DNA of 64,000 nucleotides, taken from assembly GCA_963775935.1 (NCBI GenBank), contig CAVZKR010000004.1:310001-374000 (forward strand). The letters run 5' to 3'. This document shows, one piece after another, positions 24,194 through 32,859 of the stretch (its first letter is position 1; the number at the start of each line of letters is the position of its first letter). The position numbers and the translations under genes are program-made. This DNA is from JBBIPA01 sp963775935. Lineage in GTDB: Bacteria; Chloroflexota; Dehalococcoidia; GIF9; UBA5629. Below the pieces are notes generated by a model, which ran no database searches, had not been told where the DNA came from, and saw only the letters and a list, made by a program, of their open reading frames with translations.

Positions 24194-26473
24194 CTAGTAC
24201 ATCTGCCACTTATCCCAGTTAGCAAAATATTCCAGGTGCATCCTGACATTTTCAATCTCTTTTGCTATTGTTTTGGCCTCATCGCTATTCTTCTGACCAG
24301 CAGCGTCAAGGAATTTCTGTCGTTCATTTAACAGTGTGAATCTATCTACATCACTGAGAGTAGTAGTCAATAATCGTTTTCTAACATTATCAGCAGCAAT
24401 GAAGTCTCTCCTTTTGAGTTCAATGTCAACTAACCTGAACAGTGCTTTCTGTCCCCAAAAGCTATAAGGGTTGGTGCTTGATTTATCGGTAACTGCTGCA
24501 AAAGAGTCCTTTGCCAATTTTTCAAAGACGACTTTGGCACTTTCCAAATCTCCTTTATTCATTTTTCCTTTCGCTTCATTGTAGAGAGCTTCTTCAGCCA
24601 GTAAACTGGAAACATGCTGAGATTTTGTAATAGATGGGGGCACTGCTTCATCACCGATTGCTATTAGTGTCACTGAGTTTGCCGGCATGCTTAATCTTAG
24701 AGTAATCTGGCCATCTTTGCTATTCAATTTATCAGTCTGCTCAATTATTTTGAGCTTTGAAGCATCCGTAATCGCCGTTAATTCCGCCATGCTCTTGATG
24801 GGGGGAAGGTTGGGAAGAAGTTTGGGCTCCATTTTCGATACTGACCAGGCATTACTATAATTACTGTCAATCTGATACCTTTTCATTTTCGACCATGAGC
24901 CCGATAGTCCTTTCAAAGTAAGGTCTATCTCTTGAGTTGCTCCCTTGTTTTCCTTATCAGCCTGGTTAAAGTTATAGAGTAAAACTTGAGTGCCATTTGG
25001 AGTACGCGACGCAAAACCATGAACCGCATCGCCATATTTAGTTCCTGATAACTCTACTAACTCATCACCCATTTTTGTAAGCATTATGAAGGCATTTAAT
25101 ATTGGCATGGCTATAAGACAGCCACGGTATGAATATGATAAATGCCTATTATTTTCTCCTCCCTGGGTAGGAACGCTCCAGCGAAGAATCATATCAGGTT
25201 TGTTTCCTTGTGAACTCAAAATGGCGTCGATATAATTGGAGAGGAATCCAGCCTCCCAGTTAGTAAAGAGAGGCGGCTGGTTAATGTTACCAGACCCAAC
25301 ATGAGACCCCCATTCATTCTTAAATTTGAGGCAGTTATTTAATGAAGGAAATTGTCCAATAATACCCAGTTTTTGGCGATCCTGCTCCAACTGGGCTGTT
25401 ATGTTGCCATAACAATGCCATGCGATAAAATCGAGTGGAGCGCCCATTTTACTCGTAGCATAATTCGCACCAGATGCACAGTGTGCCAGAAATGCCGACA
25501 GCCATTCGCTCCGGAATGCAAACCCAGGCCCCCCGACTTTTATTTTCTCATCGGCGGCTTTGGCTCCGTCTGCAAAATAATCATACAATTCGTACAAACG
25601 TTTATAGTTATTGGTGTCGCCATCAATAAAATACATCCTTAAATCAGGTTCATTCCAGGCTTCCCAGTACCAACTTCGAACCTCCTCAACTCCATAGCGT
25701 TCTATGCAATGTTTCACTGTCCTGTATACAAGCTCACGCCATTTGTTATGGTCTTTAGGTACGTTGATCAAGCCACCACCATAATTACGGATTTTTGCCC
25801 CGTCTGCAAGAGCATCAGGCATGAAGATAGTCTCAATCATTGGCTTAACTCCAGCAGAGATAAAGACATCAAGTACATGGTCAACATGCCAGAAGTTATA
25901 TTGTGGATTACCTCTGTCATCCTCTGAGTATATGCGGCAACTCCAATAGTCAAAATTATCAAACCTATTGCCTTCATTATCAGGCAATAAGTAGCCATCC
26001 TTCAAAAGTTGTTTAACCAGTCTTAGGGAATTGACAAACATACCATCGGAAAAATAGTTATGACAACGGACATATCGAACAGCGCGGGTTTGCCGAATTA
26101 ACTCCCAGAAAGGTTGAGCTACCTCTGTGGTTGTTGAAGAATAAACAGAATCATATCCAATATTAGCCCATAACTCATGGTTCAACGAGCTTACTACTTT
26201 GGAAGTATCCACAGTGATTTTGTAGTCAGGTGCAGGCAATGATGCCGTATCGGTTACTGGTGTCTTGCAATCAACCGATGGAATGCCAGTGTATTGTTTG
26301 ACATCAATCAAACTTACAGTTTCAGTTTGAGACGGTGATGGAGGGGTGAGTGATGGCGCTGGTTGAGCGGGAGTCGACGGTTGTATAGCGGCAGGGGGTT
26401 TCTCAGATATTGGTGCTGCACAGGCTATTGCCATCACCAAACATATAATTAAAACTGATACCGATACCTTCAT
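24194..26473 (-). CDS. Lipoprotein glycoside hydrolase, GH39-like (beta-xylosidase type)
   Basis: A 759-residue protein. The signal peptide ends in a lipobox (MAIAC), followed by a Pro/Thr-rich linker, so it is a surface lipoprotein. Residues about 80-600 form a (beta/alpha)8 glycosidase plus beta domain. WYWEAWNEPD places the acid/base Glu at 275, and KNEWGSH places the nucleophile at Glu387. The NEP motif, spacing of about 112 residues and order fit clan GH-A family 39 (xylosidases/iduronidases). The C-terminal region (about 640-759) is helical and TPR-like (EEALYNEAKGKMNKGDLESAKVVFEKLAKD). It is the last of three lipoprotein genes on this strand; substrate is inferred from family and neighbours. 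Confidence 0.8.
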   Translation of the reverse strand: MKVSVSVLIICLVMAIACAAPISEKPPAAIQPSTPAQPAPSLTPPSPSQTETVSLIDVKQYTGIPSVDCKTPVTDTASLPAPDYKITVDTSKVVSSLNHELWANIGYDSVYSSTTTEVAQPFWELIRQTRAVRYVRCHNYFSDGMFVNSLRLVKQLLKDGYLLPDNEGNRFDNFDYWSCRIYSEDDRGNPQYNFWHVDHVLDVFISAGVKPMIETIFMPDALADGAKIRNYGGGLINVPKDHNKWRELVYRTVKHCIERYGVEEVRSWYWEAWNEPDLRMYFIDGDTNNYKRLYELYDYFADGAKAADEKIKVGGPGFAFRSEWLSAFLAHCASGANYATSKMGAPLDFIAWHCYGNITAQLEQDRQKLGIIGQFPSLNNCLKFKNEWGSHVGSGNINQPPLFTNWEAGFLSNYIDAILSSQGNKPDMILRWSVPTQGGENNRHLSYSYRGCLIAMPILNAFIMLTKMGDELVELSGTKYGDAVHGFASRTPNGTQVLLYNFNQADKENKGATQEIDLTLKGLSGSWSKMKRYQIDSNYSNAWSVSKMEPKLLPNLPPIKSMAELTAITDASKLKIIEQTDKLNSKDGQITLRLSMPANSVTLIAIGDEAVPPSITKSQHVSSLLAEEALYNEAKGKMNKGDLESAKVVFEKLAKDSFAAVTDKSSTNPYSFWGQKALFRLVDIELKRRDFIAADNVRKRLLTTTLSDVDRFTLLNERQKFLDAAGQKNSDEAKTIAKEIENVRMHLEYFANWDKWQMY

Positions 26474-26506
26474 TCCCCAACTCTTATTGTTCTAATTTGC
26501 TGATGT

Positions 26507-27544
26507 CTATTGTTTCTTCGGATGCTGTTTAAAAAATTGCCAGATAGCTTCGCTAGCATCAAAATCATGACATATCTTGCCAGTGGCCACTTCATACTGT
26601 GGATTCTTACTATCTGGCCACGTATGACCGCCCTCTTCTACTGCGTAGAGAACGACTTCAGTCCCGTTGGTACCTCCACTATATTTTTCTATTTTGACCT
26701 TTGTTCCATCCCTGGCGTTAGTATCCAGTAGTTGTGTAATGTCCGGAGTTGACATACAACGGTTAGAATCAACCCAGAACTTGATTATCTCAGCGACAGA
26801 GAAAACCCTGATTGCAGCTCCTCCTGATAATGCCTTTATGTTCGAAGTGTTGCCACCCTGCCAGGGGATTACAGGATCTTTAGTACCATGGATATGGAGC
26901 ACAGATAAAGGCACCTTTGGTTTGAGTTCAGGGAGCATATCTTCGAAGATTGTGGATCCAACCGTTGCTATCGAGGCTATTTTCTCGGATAGTTGACCTG
27001 CTAGCGCAAAACACATACTTCCGCCAGATGATAAACCAGTGACAAAGACCTTTTTACTATCGATATTGAATTGCGGGCTGAGATTATCAATAAGAGATAC
27101 TATGAAGCCAATTTCATCAACGTCCTGTATTTGTAAAGCCTTTGTCCCACAATTCCAGTGTGCATTGAACGATTTGGGATAGACTACTATAAAATTCTCT
27201 CCTTCAGCTATGGTATTAAATCCTGTAATGGTTGCTATTTGTTTCGAGTTTCCATTAGCGGGATGAAGAGCCACTACCAGTGGTACCGCTTTTGTTCCAT
27301 CGTATAAGTGGGGAATATGAATGAGATATATCCATTCTGTTTGCTTATATTTGATGGTAGCAGAATATTCGTACTGTTGGGGTTTTGTATAATTCTGTGT
27401 GGTTTTAATTCCTGTTTCAGCCGAAGTCACTGACTGAGAAGGAGTTGATGGCTGTGTGGTGACTGCCGGTGTTTCTACGATTGGAGCGGCACAGGCAGCT
27501 AAAACTACTATGCAAAATACTACAACAGTTCTTAAAAACCGCAT
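26507..27544 (-). CDS. Lipoprotein esterase, PHB-depolymerase/feruloyl-esterase (LpqC) type
   Basis: A 345-residue protein with a lipoprotein signal (VVVFCIVVLAAC, cut before Cys). The alpha/beta-hydrolase domain shows PLVVALHPANGN at the oxyanion region, the nucleophile elbow GLSSGGSMCFALA, the acid loop HIHGTKDPVIPWQGG and the catalytic histidine in GGHTWPDS. This set is characteristic of the esterase_PHB/LpqC family, which includes feruloyl and acetylxylan esterases. It is 33 bp upstream of the GH39-like gene and 78 bp downstream of another esterase, so the three are probably an operon acting on hemicellulose side chains (inference). Confidence 0.82.
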   Translation of the reverse strand: MRFLRTVVVFCIVVLAACAAPIVETPAVTTQPSTPSQSVTSAETGIKTTQNYTKPQQYEYSATIKYKQTEWIYLIHIPHLYDGTKAVPLVVALHPANGNSKQIATITGFNTIAEGENFIVVYPKSFNAHWNCGTKALQIQDVDEIGFIVSLIDNLSPQFNIDSKKVFVTGLSSGGSMCFALAGQLSEKIASIATVGSTIFEDMLPELKPKVPLSVLHIHGTKDPVIPWQGGNTSNIKALSGGAAIRVFSVAEIIKFWVDSNRCMSTPDITQLLDTNARDGTKVKIEKYSGGTNGTEVVLYAVEEGGHTWPDSKNPQYEVATGKICHDFDASEAIWQFFKQHPKKQ

Positions 27545-27622
27545 TTAAACCGACCTTGTCTGGTTAATTTGTAAACAGAAAAGGATTCTAAAATGGTATT
27601 TGTTTGCCGCTAAGTTTGCTTC

Positions 27623-28717
27623 CTATTTCAAATGTTTATCGAAGAAATCTGCAATCATTTTTACAATCTCTGGCATGCTGGGAGAAATGGGGTCTTGACC
27701 AGCGGGTCTAAATCCATGCGCACCGTTTTTCACCACAACCAATGTAGCGGGAACATTGGCTGCTACAAGTTTAGTATATAACAGCTCCGACTGCCGGAGG
27801 ATAACATCAGTATCTTTATCCCCATGTATGATTAAAAATGGTGGATCATCCGGGGTTACATAATTGATAGGACTGGCTTTTACAGCAATTTCAGTGAATT
27901 TATCGGGATTGCCTATAAACTTACTAACAGGTCCATTAGGTCCCTCTATCCTACCCGTATTGTATTGTAGTGCGATATCACTGATGCCGTATAAATCCAC
28001 GACTGCCTGAACTCTACTTGATTGATTCAAATATCCGCCGGAGATATCAAAACCATCACCCGTATCACAAAGCCCCATCATGTTCACCAGATAACCACCC
28101 GAACTGCCCCCTATTGCACCTATTTTATTAATATTAATACGATATTTTTCAGCGTTGCTTCTTAAAAACCGCATGGCAGTTTTTACGTCTTCTACCTGAA
28201 ATGGGAATATTCCACCCTGAGGAACCAGCCGATAATGTAAAGACGCAACCATGTAACCGCGAGCTAGTAGTGTAGTCGTCATTGTCTCCAGTGTTATATC
28301 ACGTTTGTCGCCACCTATGAATGCGCCGCCGTGGACATATATCACCACTGGCACTTTTGTTCCGTATTGTTTAGGGTAATAGATGTCCATTTTAAGCTCT
28401 ATTCCACCTGCCACCCCATAGATAACATCGGGTTCCACTATCCCGTACTGGGTCATCTTTGTTGATATCGGAGGCTTCAACTGCGATATTAAGGTCTTAT
28501 TTTCGGTGAAAGGAGGACCACTGACCGTGGGAGCTTCGGCAACTGGAAGTTTATTTTCAGCTTTGCTCTCAGAAGTAGGTTGATTATCTTTTTGTTGCTG
28601 AGTTGTAGCTGCTGGTTGATTGATGGATTGAGGTAAAGTTTGCTCCTGAGCACAACCACTTATCGCTGTAATAAGTAATAAGCTGATAATGGATATTGCC
28701 AGAGCTTTCCTGTTCAT
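27623..28717 (-). CDS. Lipoprotein alpha/beta-hydrolase, BD-FAE/carboxylesterase type
   Basis: A 364-residue protein. ATG 28717 is preferred because MNRKALAISIISLLL begins a lipoprotein signal ending ISGC; the longer frame to 28762 adds an unlikely leader. A Gln/Thr-rich linker precedes the hydrolase domain: oxyanion motif YVHGGAFIGGDKRD, nucleophile GGSSGGYLVNM, acid IHGDKDTDVI and histidine GAHGF. HGG plus GxSxG is the hormone-sensitive-lipase/BD-FAE type, which includes acetylxylan and feruloyl esterases. It is the first gene of the three-lipoprotein group. Confidence 0.82.
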   Translation of the reverse strand: MNRKALAISIISLLLITAISGCAQEQTLPQSINQPAATTQQQKDNQPTSESKAENKLPVAEAPTVSGPPFTENKTLISQLKPPISTKMTQYGIVEPDVIYGVAGGIELKMDIYYPKQYGTKVPVVIYVHGGAFIGGDKRDITLETMTTTLLARGYMVASLHYRLVPQGGIFPFQVEDVKTAMRFLRSNAEKYRININKIGAIGGSSGGYLVNMMGLCDTGDGFDISGGYLNQSSRVQAVVDLYGISDIALQYNTGRIEGPNGPVSKFIGNPDKFTEIAVKASPINYVTPDDPPFLIIHGDKDTDVILRQSELLYTKLVAANVPATLVVVKNGAHGFRPAGQDPISPSMPEIVKMIADFFDKHLK

Positions 28718-28916
28718 GCCCAACCACCCATTTACCGAAGTTCTAAACTGGAATAAAAACAATTTTACCGAATATCATTGTACCATGGCTTTAATTTATT
28801 TGAAATACCTATGATCTCCATTTGTAGCAACTGTGACTTAAAAAGTGGTATATTTATTGGGGCAGGCCAAGATTGACCGCCCTCTATCCGTGGGGTAACA
28901 TATCACAATATTTAAT

Positions 28917-29633
28917 ATGACAAATCGCCGTGTGACCAAGGCAGTATTCTTTGACTGGTTCAATACGCTGGCTTGTTACGACCCTCCCCGCGAAGAGCTA
29001 CATAGCCAAGTATTGCATGAGTTCGGCATTGAAATTTCATCATCCCGCTTAATGCCTGGACTTTTAACTGCCGACAAATATTTCTTTGCCGAAGTTTCCC
29101 GCACCCCACTGGTCAAAAGAAGTAAGGAAGATCAAGCAGCAGTTTATCTCCGCTACGCTGATATAATGCTGAATTCAGTAGGGTTGAAGGTTGATAAGGA
29201 ACTATTTCCGCAACTTATCAAGAGATGGCCGCAGATATTCAGCCAGACACGATTCGCCCTCTTCGATGACGTGCTGAAAACGCTTAAGAAATTAAAGGAG
29301 AGCCAGCTAATTTTAGGCCTAATTACTAATGCCACGAAGGAAGCTATTTCCGTTCTTCGTGAGCTGGGACTGGAGCCTTACCTTAATTTTACGGTTACTT
29401 CAGAAGAAGCTGGTACCGATAAACCCGACCCAGCTATTTTTCGGCTAGCCTTAGAAAGAGCCGGCGTAAATGCCTCTGAAGCGGTTCATGTGGGGGATCA
29501 GTATGATATTGATATCGTTGGAGCTAGGAGAGCAGGCATCACTCCGGTACTGATTGACCGCTATGATTTATACGCTGAGATAAGCGACTGCCCACGTATC
29601 CGAACGCTGCCTGAGCTAGCTGATTACCTATAG
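28917..29633 (+). CDS. HAD-superfamily hydrolase
   Basis: A 238-residue protein with the four HAD motifs: VFFDWFNTL (nucleophile Asp13), LGLITNATKEA (motif II Thr), TDKPDPAIF (motif III Lys) and HVGDQYDIDIVGARRAG (motif IV). The residue two after the nucleophile is Phe (DWFNT), not the Asp general acid of most HAD phosphatases; 2-haloacid dehalogenases and some other members also lack it. The cap is the helical C1 type (about 20-95). Phosphatase activity is therefore doubtful and the substrate unknown. It stands alone between divergent and convergent neighbours. Confidence 0.85.
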   Translation: MTNRRVTKAVFFDWFNTLACYDPPREELHSQVLHEFGIEISSSRLMPGLLTADKYFFAEVSRTPLVKRSKEDQAAVYLRYADIMLNSVGLKVDKELFPQLIKRWPQIFSQTRFALFDDVLKTLKKLKESQLILGLITNATKEAISVLRELGLEPYLNFTVTSEEAGTDKPDPAIFRLALERAGVNASEAVHVGDQYDIDIVGARRAGITPVLIDRYDLYAEISDCPRIRTLPELADYL

Positions 29634-29865
29634 TATTCTTTTGTCCAAACCTAATAAGACCAGTCTTCCTTTTAATTTTTAAATTTACTTCCTTCTAAGT
29701 TTATTTATGAGGAATTAACAAAAGATTAAGACGGCAATTTTCAAATTTATTCTCTGAATTGACTTGCTCCCCGAAAATCGTACAGCGTCATATCTGTCAT
29801 TAACTGGTCATCATATTATGGCCAATGTTGTCAAAGAGAACGTAATTTCTTATACTAGTGTGGCT

Positions 29866-29912
29866 TCTGGAGGGGTGACCGAGTGGACGATGGTGACGGT
29901 CTTGAAAACCGT
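29866..29912 (+). repeat. Left attachment-site remnant (duplicated tRNA-Ser 5' half)
   Basis: A 47-bp stretch identical to 32173-32219, covering the 5' end of the tRNA-Ser gene through the anticodon stem. After 29912 the sequence diverges, so no full tRNA can form. It marks the left end of an integrated element. Confidence 0.85.
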
Positions 29913-29931
29913 AGTTGAGTGTCCCAAAGTG

Positions 29932-30288
29932 TCACTTTGCCGAATACAATGATAACGACGGTTTCACTTTATTATATTTTATATATGCTTTTTCCCAAGT
30001 AGGTGATATTACCTCGCTTGCGGTAACATTGTGCCAGCCGAGGAAATAACCGCAAAGCGCACAACATACCTGCAACTGATCCATCATAGCGTCATTAGTA
30101 TGAGGTATTTCTTTTCTTCCAATATCAAAGCCAAAGACTCGATCAATGTTTCCCGCAATAGCACAGCAATAATAACCATAGGGGGTTAGCCCAATACCGC
30201 ATTGCCAAGTTACCCCGCATCCGTTTGAGAAATCCGCATTTTTGAACAAGATGAAAGTATCCTGGTTTCGAGAGCGGTATTCATTATT
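29932..30288 (-). pseudogene. C-terminal fragment of a radical-SAM/SPASM-type protein
   Basis: An open stretch of about 118 residues without its own start; a TGA (30289-30291) closes it upstream. It has a Cys-rich pattern, NGCGVTWQCGIGLTPYGYYCCAIAG, and then CCALCGYFLGW, ending SPTWEKAYIKY...SLSLY. The cysteine spacing and terminal helix resemble the auxiliary-cluster tail of radical-SAM proteins. The N-terminal CxxxCxxC part is missing. It lies 19 bp inside the left attachment remnant, as expected for decayed cargo or host sequence trapped during integration. Confidence 0.5.
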
Positions 30289-30364
30289 TCATCCTCTTTA
30301 TGTCTCTCTGCTTTGTATATTATTTATTCAGCTTTAGAAAATTAATATAAATATTGGGAGCATG

Positions 30365-30628
30365 TCACCTTTCAAGGATAAAATAAGTTCCAGGAGAGCA
30401 TATTACTCTACCAACTTTCGATTCTCCAAGAACTTTTGGATTAACCACTGTTAGAAATCCATGTTCGTCTATATGAAAATCATCCGAATATAAAATGTGA
30501 TTCTGAGTTCCTCCGCTATTAATATATATCTTATATTTGTAACTATTTTCATTTATCTCACTATCGCATCCGAGAATGAAAAATACAAGTGCTAATAGCA
30601 AACAAAAAACAATTATCCTTGTCTTCAT
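30365..30628 (-). CDS. Small lipoprotein of unknown function
   Basis: An 87-residue protein with a clear lipoprotein signal (MKTRIIVFCLLLALVFFILGC, cut before Cys21). The rest is a short polar, beta-like segment with no family I recognise. GGAGAAATT lies just upstream of ATG 30628. A+T-rich, within the tRNA-Ser element. Confidence 0.6.
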   Translation of the reverse strand: MKTRIIVFCLLLALVFFILGCDSEINENSYKYKIYINSGGTQNHILYSDDFHIDEHGFLTVVNPKVLGESKVGRVICSPGTYFILER

Positions 30629-30658
30629 AATTTCTCCTATTTGTCCATGATAACCCCA

Positions 30659-30925
30659 TTAAATAAACCAAGTATTGGGTTTATTTTTACCTTGTCTAGC
30701 CTTAATTTGCTTCCTGGTTTTTCCCAAATGGCATTTCTTACAAAGCAATTCCAAATTATAGAAACTACTATCACTTCGATTTCCGTTTTTATGATGAATC
30801 TGCCCACGTCTCAGAAGACTACTGCCACATTTCTTACACTTGAATCCCTGCCTATATCTAATATATTCTTTCAACTGTTTAGCAACTGCTCTTCTAGGCT
30901 CTTTAGATGAGTCAAATGTACTCAT
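30659..30925 (-). CDS. HNH endonuclease-like protein
   Basis: An 88-residue protein. FKCKKCGSSLLRRGQIHHKNGNRSDSS is followed by FYNLELLCKKCHLGKTRKQ. This is a full HNH motif: two CxxC pairs for zinc, catalytic HH, Asn in NLELLC, and a final His. Stand-alone HNH proteins of this length are common in phages and mobile elements. Cargo of the tRNA-Ser element; 30 bp upstream of the small lipoprotein gene on the same strand. Confidence 0.85.
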   Translation of the reverse strand: MSTFDSSKEPRRAVAKQLKEYIRYRQGFKCKKCGSSLLRRGQIHHKNGNRSDSSFYNLELLCKKCHLGKTRKQIKARQGKNKPNTWFI

Positions 30926-31413
30926 ATCTGCTGTCTCCTATCTGATTTCAAAGGCTGTATAAAAAATTATACACCTAATCAAAGCTCGTTAGAATACCTG
31001 CTAGTGGGTCTACGAGCGAGGGGGGCTATCCTCCACAGTGTCTTGCCCAAGTAGCCATAGGTGGCTTAGCGAGTGATTAGTTGAATTTTTTGATTTAGTC
31101 TGTCAACAGGAATCGTTCAGGACAGCATGAAGTTTTATAAAGCACCATTATATTAATTGAATCGAATTTCCTTTCCTTTTCTCTTTTTTCTGCCAAAAAT
31201 AAAATGGCAAGAAAAGGCATCAATGGCTTCGTGTGAGGAAGTATTGGTATGGTATTGAGATATACCCGAAGTATCACGTTTGAGGATTGTTTGGAACACT
31301 ATAAGAAAGTTGCCTAAAAGAAACTACTGTTACTAGTGTATCCGAATTTCTATCTGCTTTTCTGTGGGAAGCTATCAGCCACTGGGCTTAATTGCGTATA
31401 TTGAATTATTAAG
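30926..31413. other. A+T-rich interval inside the tRNA-Ser element
   Basis: About 490 bp without a convincing gene. A 60-codon minus-strand frame (31095-31277) lacks a ribosome site and resembles no family. I see no RNA I can name. Confidence 0.45.
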
Positions 31414-31581
31414 TTAGTTCAACATAACATAATCACACATCGCACAGGTGAGGTATCCCTTGCTGTTTTCCCTAAGCGGGCTGTATCCACAGTTCGGGCA
31501 TTCAATCATCTCTATAAGTTTGTTCTCCTCTGCTTCTTTGTGAACTTGCTCTCTAATCTTTCGTACTTGATACCATGTCAT
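31414..31581 (-). CDS. Small zinc-ribbon protein (55 residues)
   Basis: From ATG 31581 with GGAGGTGG 8-15 nt upstream. The first half is a charged helix (VRKIREQVHKEAEENKLIEMI). The second half is a zinc ribbon: ECPNCGYSPLRENSKGYLTCAMCDYV, with CxxC...CxxC. There is no other domain. Compact DNA- or protein-binding ribbons like this are common on mobile elements; function unknown. It lies within the tRNA-Ser element. Confidence 0.65.
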   Translation of the reverse strand: MTWYQVRKIREQVHKEAEENKLIEMIECPNCGYSPLRENSKGYLTCAMCDYVMLN

Positions 31582-31871
31582 TGTTCAACCACCTCCATAC
31601 TGATTTACCTACCCAGTAATGTATTGTGGAGTTTGGTATATTATTAGTTGTTTAAGTTGTGGAAAGTCCTTAACCGATAAACAGATGACGGGGCTCAAGC
31701 GATTAGTGCCGTGATGCGGCATGAGCGAGCTGGCAACCCAGGGCTGACCATCTACGCGGGGCATATCCGAATTATAACAATCTTAGCCTCCTGGTCAAGA
31801 TGTATTATCCTACCTTAACCTCTCTGTAGTCACATTTTTTAAAGTTAAATCTCGATGAACCCTCACCGTGA

Positions 31872-32096
31872 AAAACAGATGCAAGACACAGCCACGCCTC
31901 AATCATGCTAAAACAAGGCATACATCCTAAAATTGTCCAAGAACGCCTCGGTCATTCCACCATAGCGGTCACCCTTGATACTTACTCTCACGTATCTCTA
32001 GGGCTTCAGGAAGCGGCTGCCAAACGTTTTGACGATGCATTTCTTACCAGTTATAATGGTGAGCTTGCCAGTGAGGCTGTCGAAAAAGTTGGTTAG
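31872..32096 (+). pseudogene. C-terminal stub of a tyrosine recombinase (integrase)
   Basis: A 74-codon open stretch after an in-frame TGA (31869-31871). It contains RHSHASIMLKQG, then ERLGHSTIAVTLDTYSHV, which carry the catalytic Arg, the two histidines and the nucleophile tyrosine of phage-type integrases. The N-terminal arm and core-binding domains and the first catalytic Arg are gone. The stop at 32096 is 77 bp before the right attachment repeat, the normal place for an integrase beside its tRNA target. Confidence 0.85.
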
Positions 32097-32172
32097 CTAT
32101 CCGTTAGCTTTTTTGCATTATGTCAATTTGCCGGAAATGCATTTGGTATTAAAATTAGCTTCATAAGAGGAC

Positions 32173-32219
32173 TCTGGAGGGGTGACCGAGTGGACGATGG
32201 TGACGGTCTTGAAAACCGT
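32173..32219 (+). repeat. Right attachment-site repeat within tRNA-Ser
   Basis: Identical over 47 bp to 29866-29912. It forms the 5' half of the intact tRNA-Ser gene, up to the 3' side of the anticodon stem. On integration the element would have supplied this half and so restored the tRNA. Confidence 0.85.
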
Positions 32220-32263
32220 TTTAGCGCAAGCTAACGTGGGTTCGAATCCCACCCCCTCCGCCA
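32176..32263 (+). tRNA. tRNA-Ser (anticodon TGA)
   Basis: An 88-nt type II tRNA. The acceptor stem pairs GGAGGGG (32176-32182) with CCCCTCC (32253-32259), with discriminator G and encoded CCA. The anticodon loop CTTGAAA gives TGA, reading UCN serine codons. A long variable arm (TAGCGCAAGCTA) and the T arm GTGGGTTCGAATCCCAC are clear. It is the integration target of the neighbouring element remnant. Confidence 0.95.
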
Positions 32264-32311
32264 TTAGGAACAGACTAAACATTTTTTCCCGTATCTAATA
32301 GGTGATACAAT

Positions 32312-32848
32312 ATGACTATGTCCAAAATTGAAGCAATCTTACAATCAAAGCTGAAGCCGAAGGAAAAGCAAACAAAATTAGTTGAAGCCGTAAGTCAAAA
32401 GCAAATTACAGCCAATGAATTTGTTGAATATTTTAAGTCTGCTTCAGATGTCGATAAGGGAACCTGTGCCGATGTAATGAAACATGTTTCAGCAGCAAGC
32501 CCCGAAATTCTTGCTCCACACATTGATGTTCTTGTGGAATATATCAATTATAAAGCGCCAAGAGTCAAATGGGGTGTCCCGGAGGCAATCGGCAATCTTG
32601 CTAAAAAATACCCTGAAAAAGTCACAAAAGCCATCCCCAATCTTCTACAAAATACGGTTGATAATAAGATAAATACCACAGTTATTAAATGGTGTGCCGC
32701 TTACGCTCTAGCAGAAATTGCAAAAAACAATCCTGAAACCAGAAAACAGCTGTTACCTATTTTTTTGCACTTAATTGAGAGCGAGAAGAACAATGGAGTT
32801 AGAAACGTTTACGTCAAAGCGCTAAAAGCTATTGACAAAGAAAAATAG
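32312..32848 (+). CDS. HEAT-repeat-like protein
   Basis: A 178-residue all-helical protein with about four HEAT-like hairpins (GVPEAIGNLAKKYPEKVTKAIPNLLQN and KWCAAYALAEIAKNNPETRKQLLP are the clearest). No catalytic motif, signal or membrane segment. Such proteins act as binding scaffolds; the partner is unknown. TAGGTGAT lies 7 nt before ATG 32312; a second ATG at 32318 is possible. It lies just beyond the tRNA-Ser and converges with the cysteine desulfurase gene. Confidence 0.7.
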   Translation: MTMSKIEAILQSKLKPKEKQTKLVEAVSQKQITANEFVEYFKSASDVDKGTCADVMKHVSAASPEILAPHIDVLVEYINYKAPRVKWGVPEAIGNLAKKYPEKVTKAIPNLLQNTVDNKINTTVIKWCAAYALAEIAKNNPETRKQLLPIFLHLIESEKNNGVRNVYVKALKAIDKEK

Positions 32849-32859
32849 CGCCCACCATC

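Noticed and set aside
29869..29955. A second tRNA-Ser gene
   Set aside because: Only the 5' half matches. The sequence after 29912 cannot form the variable arm, T arm or 3' acceptor strand.
31095..31277. A 60-codon minus-strand frame in the tRNA-Ser element
   Set aside because: No ribosome site or recognisable domain.
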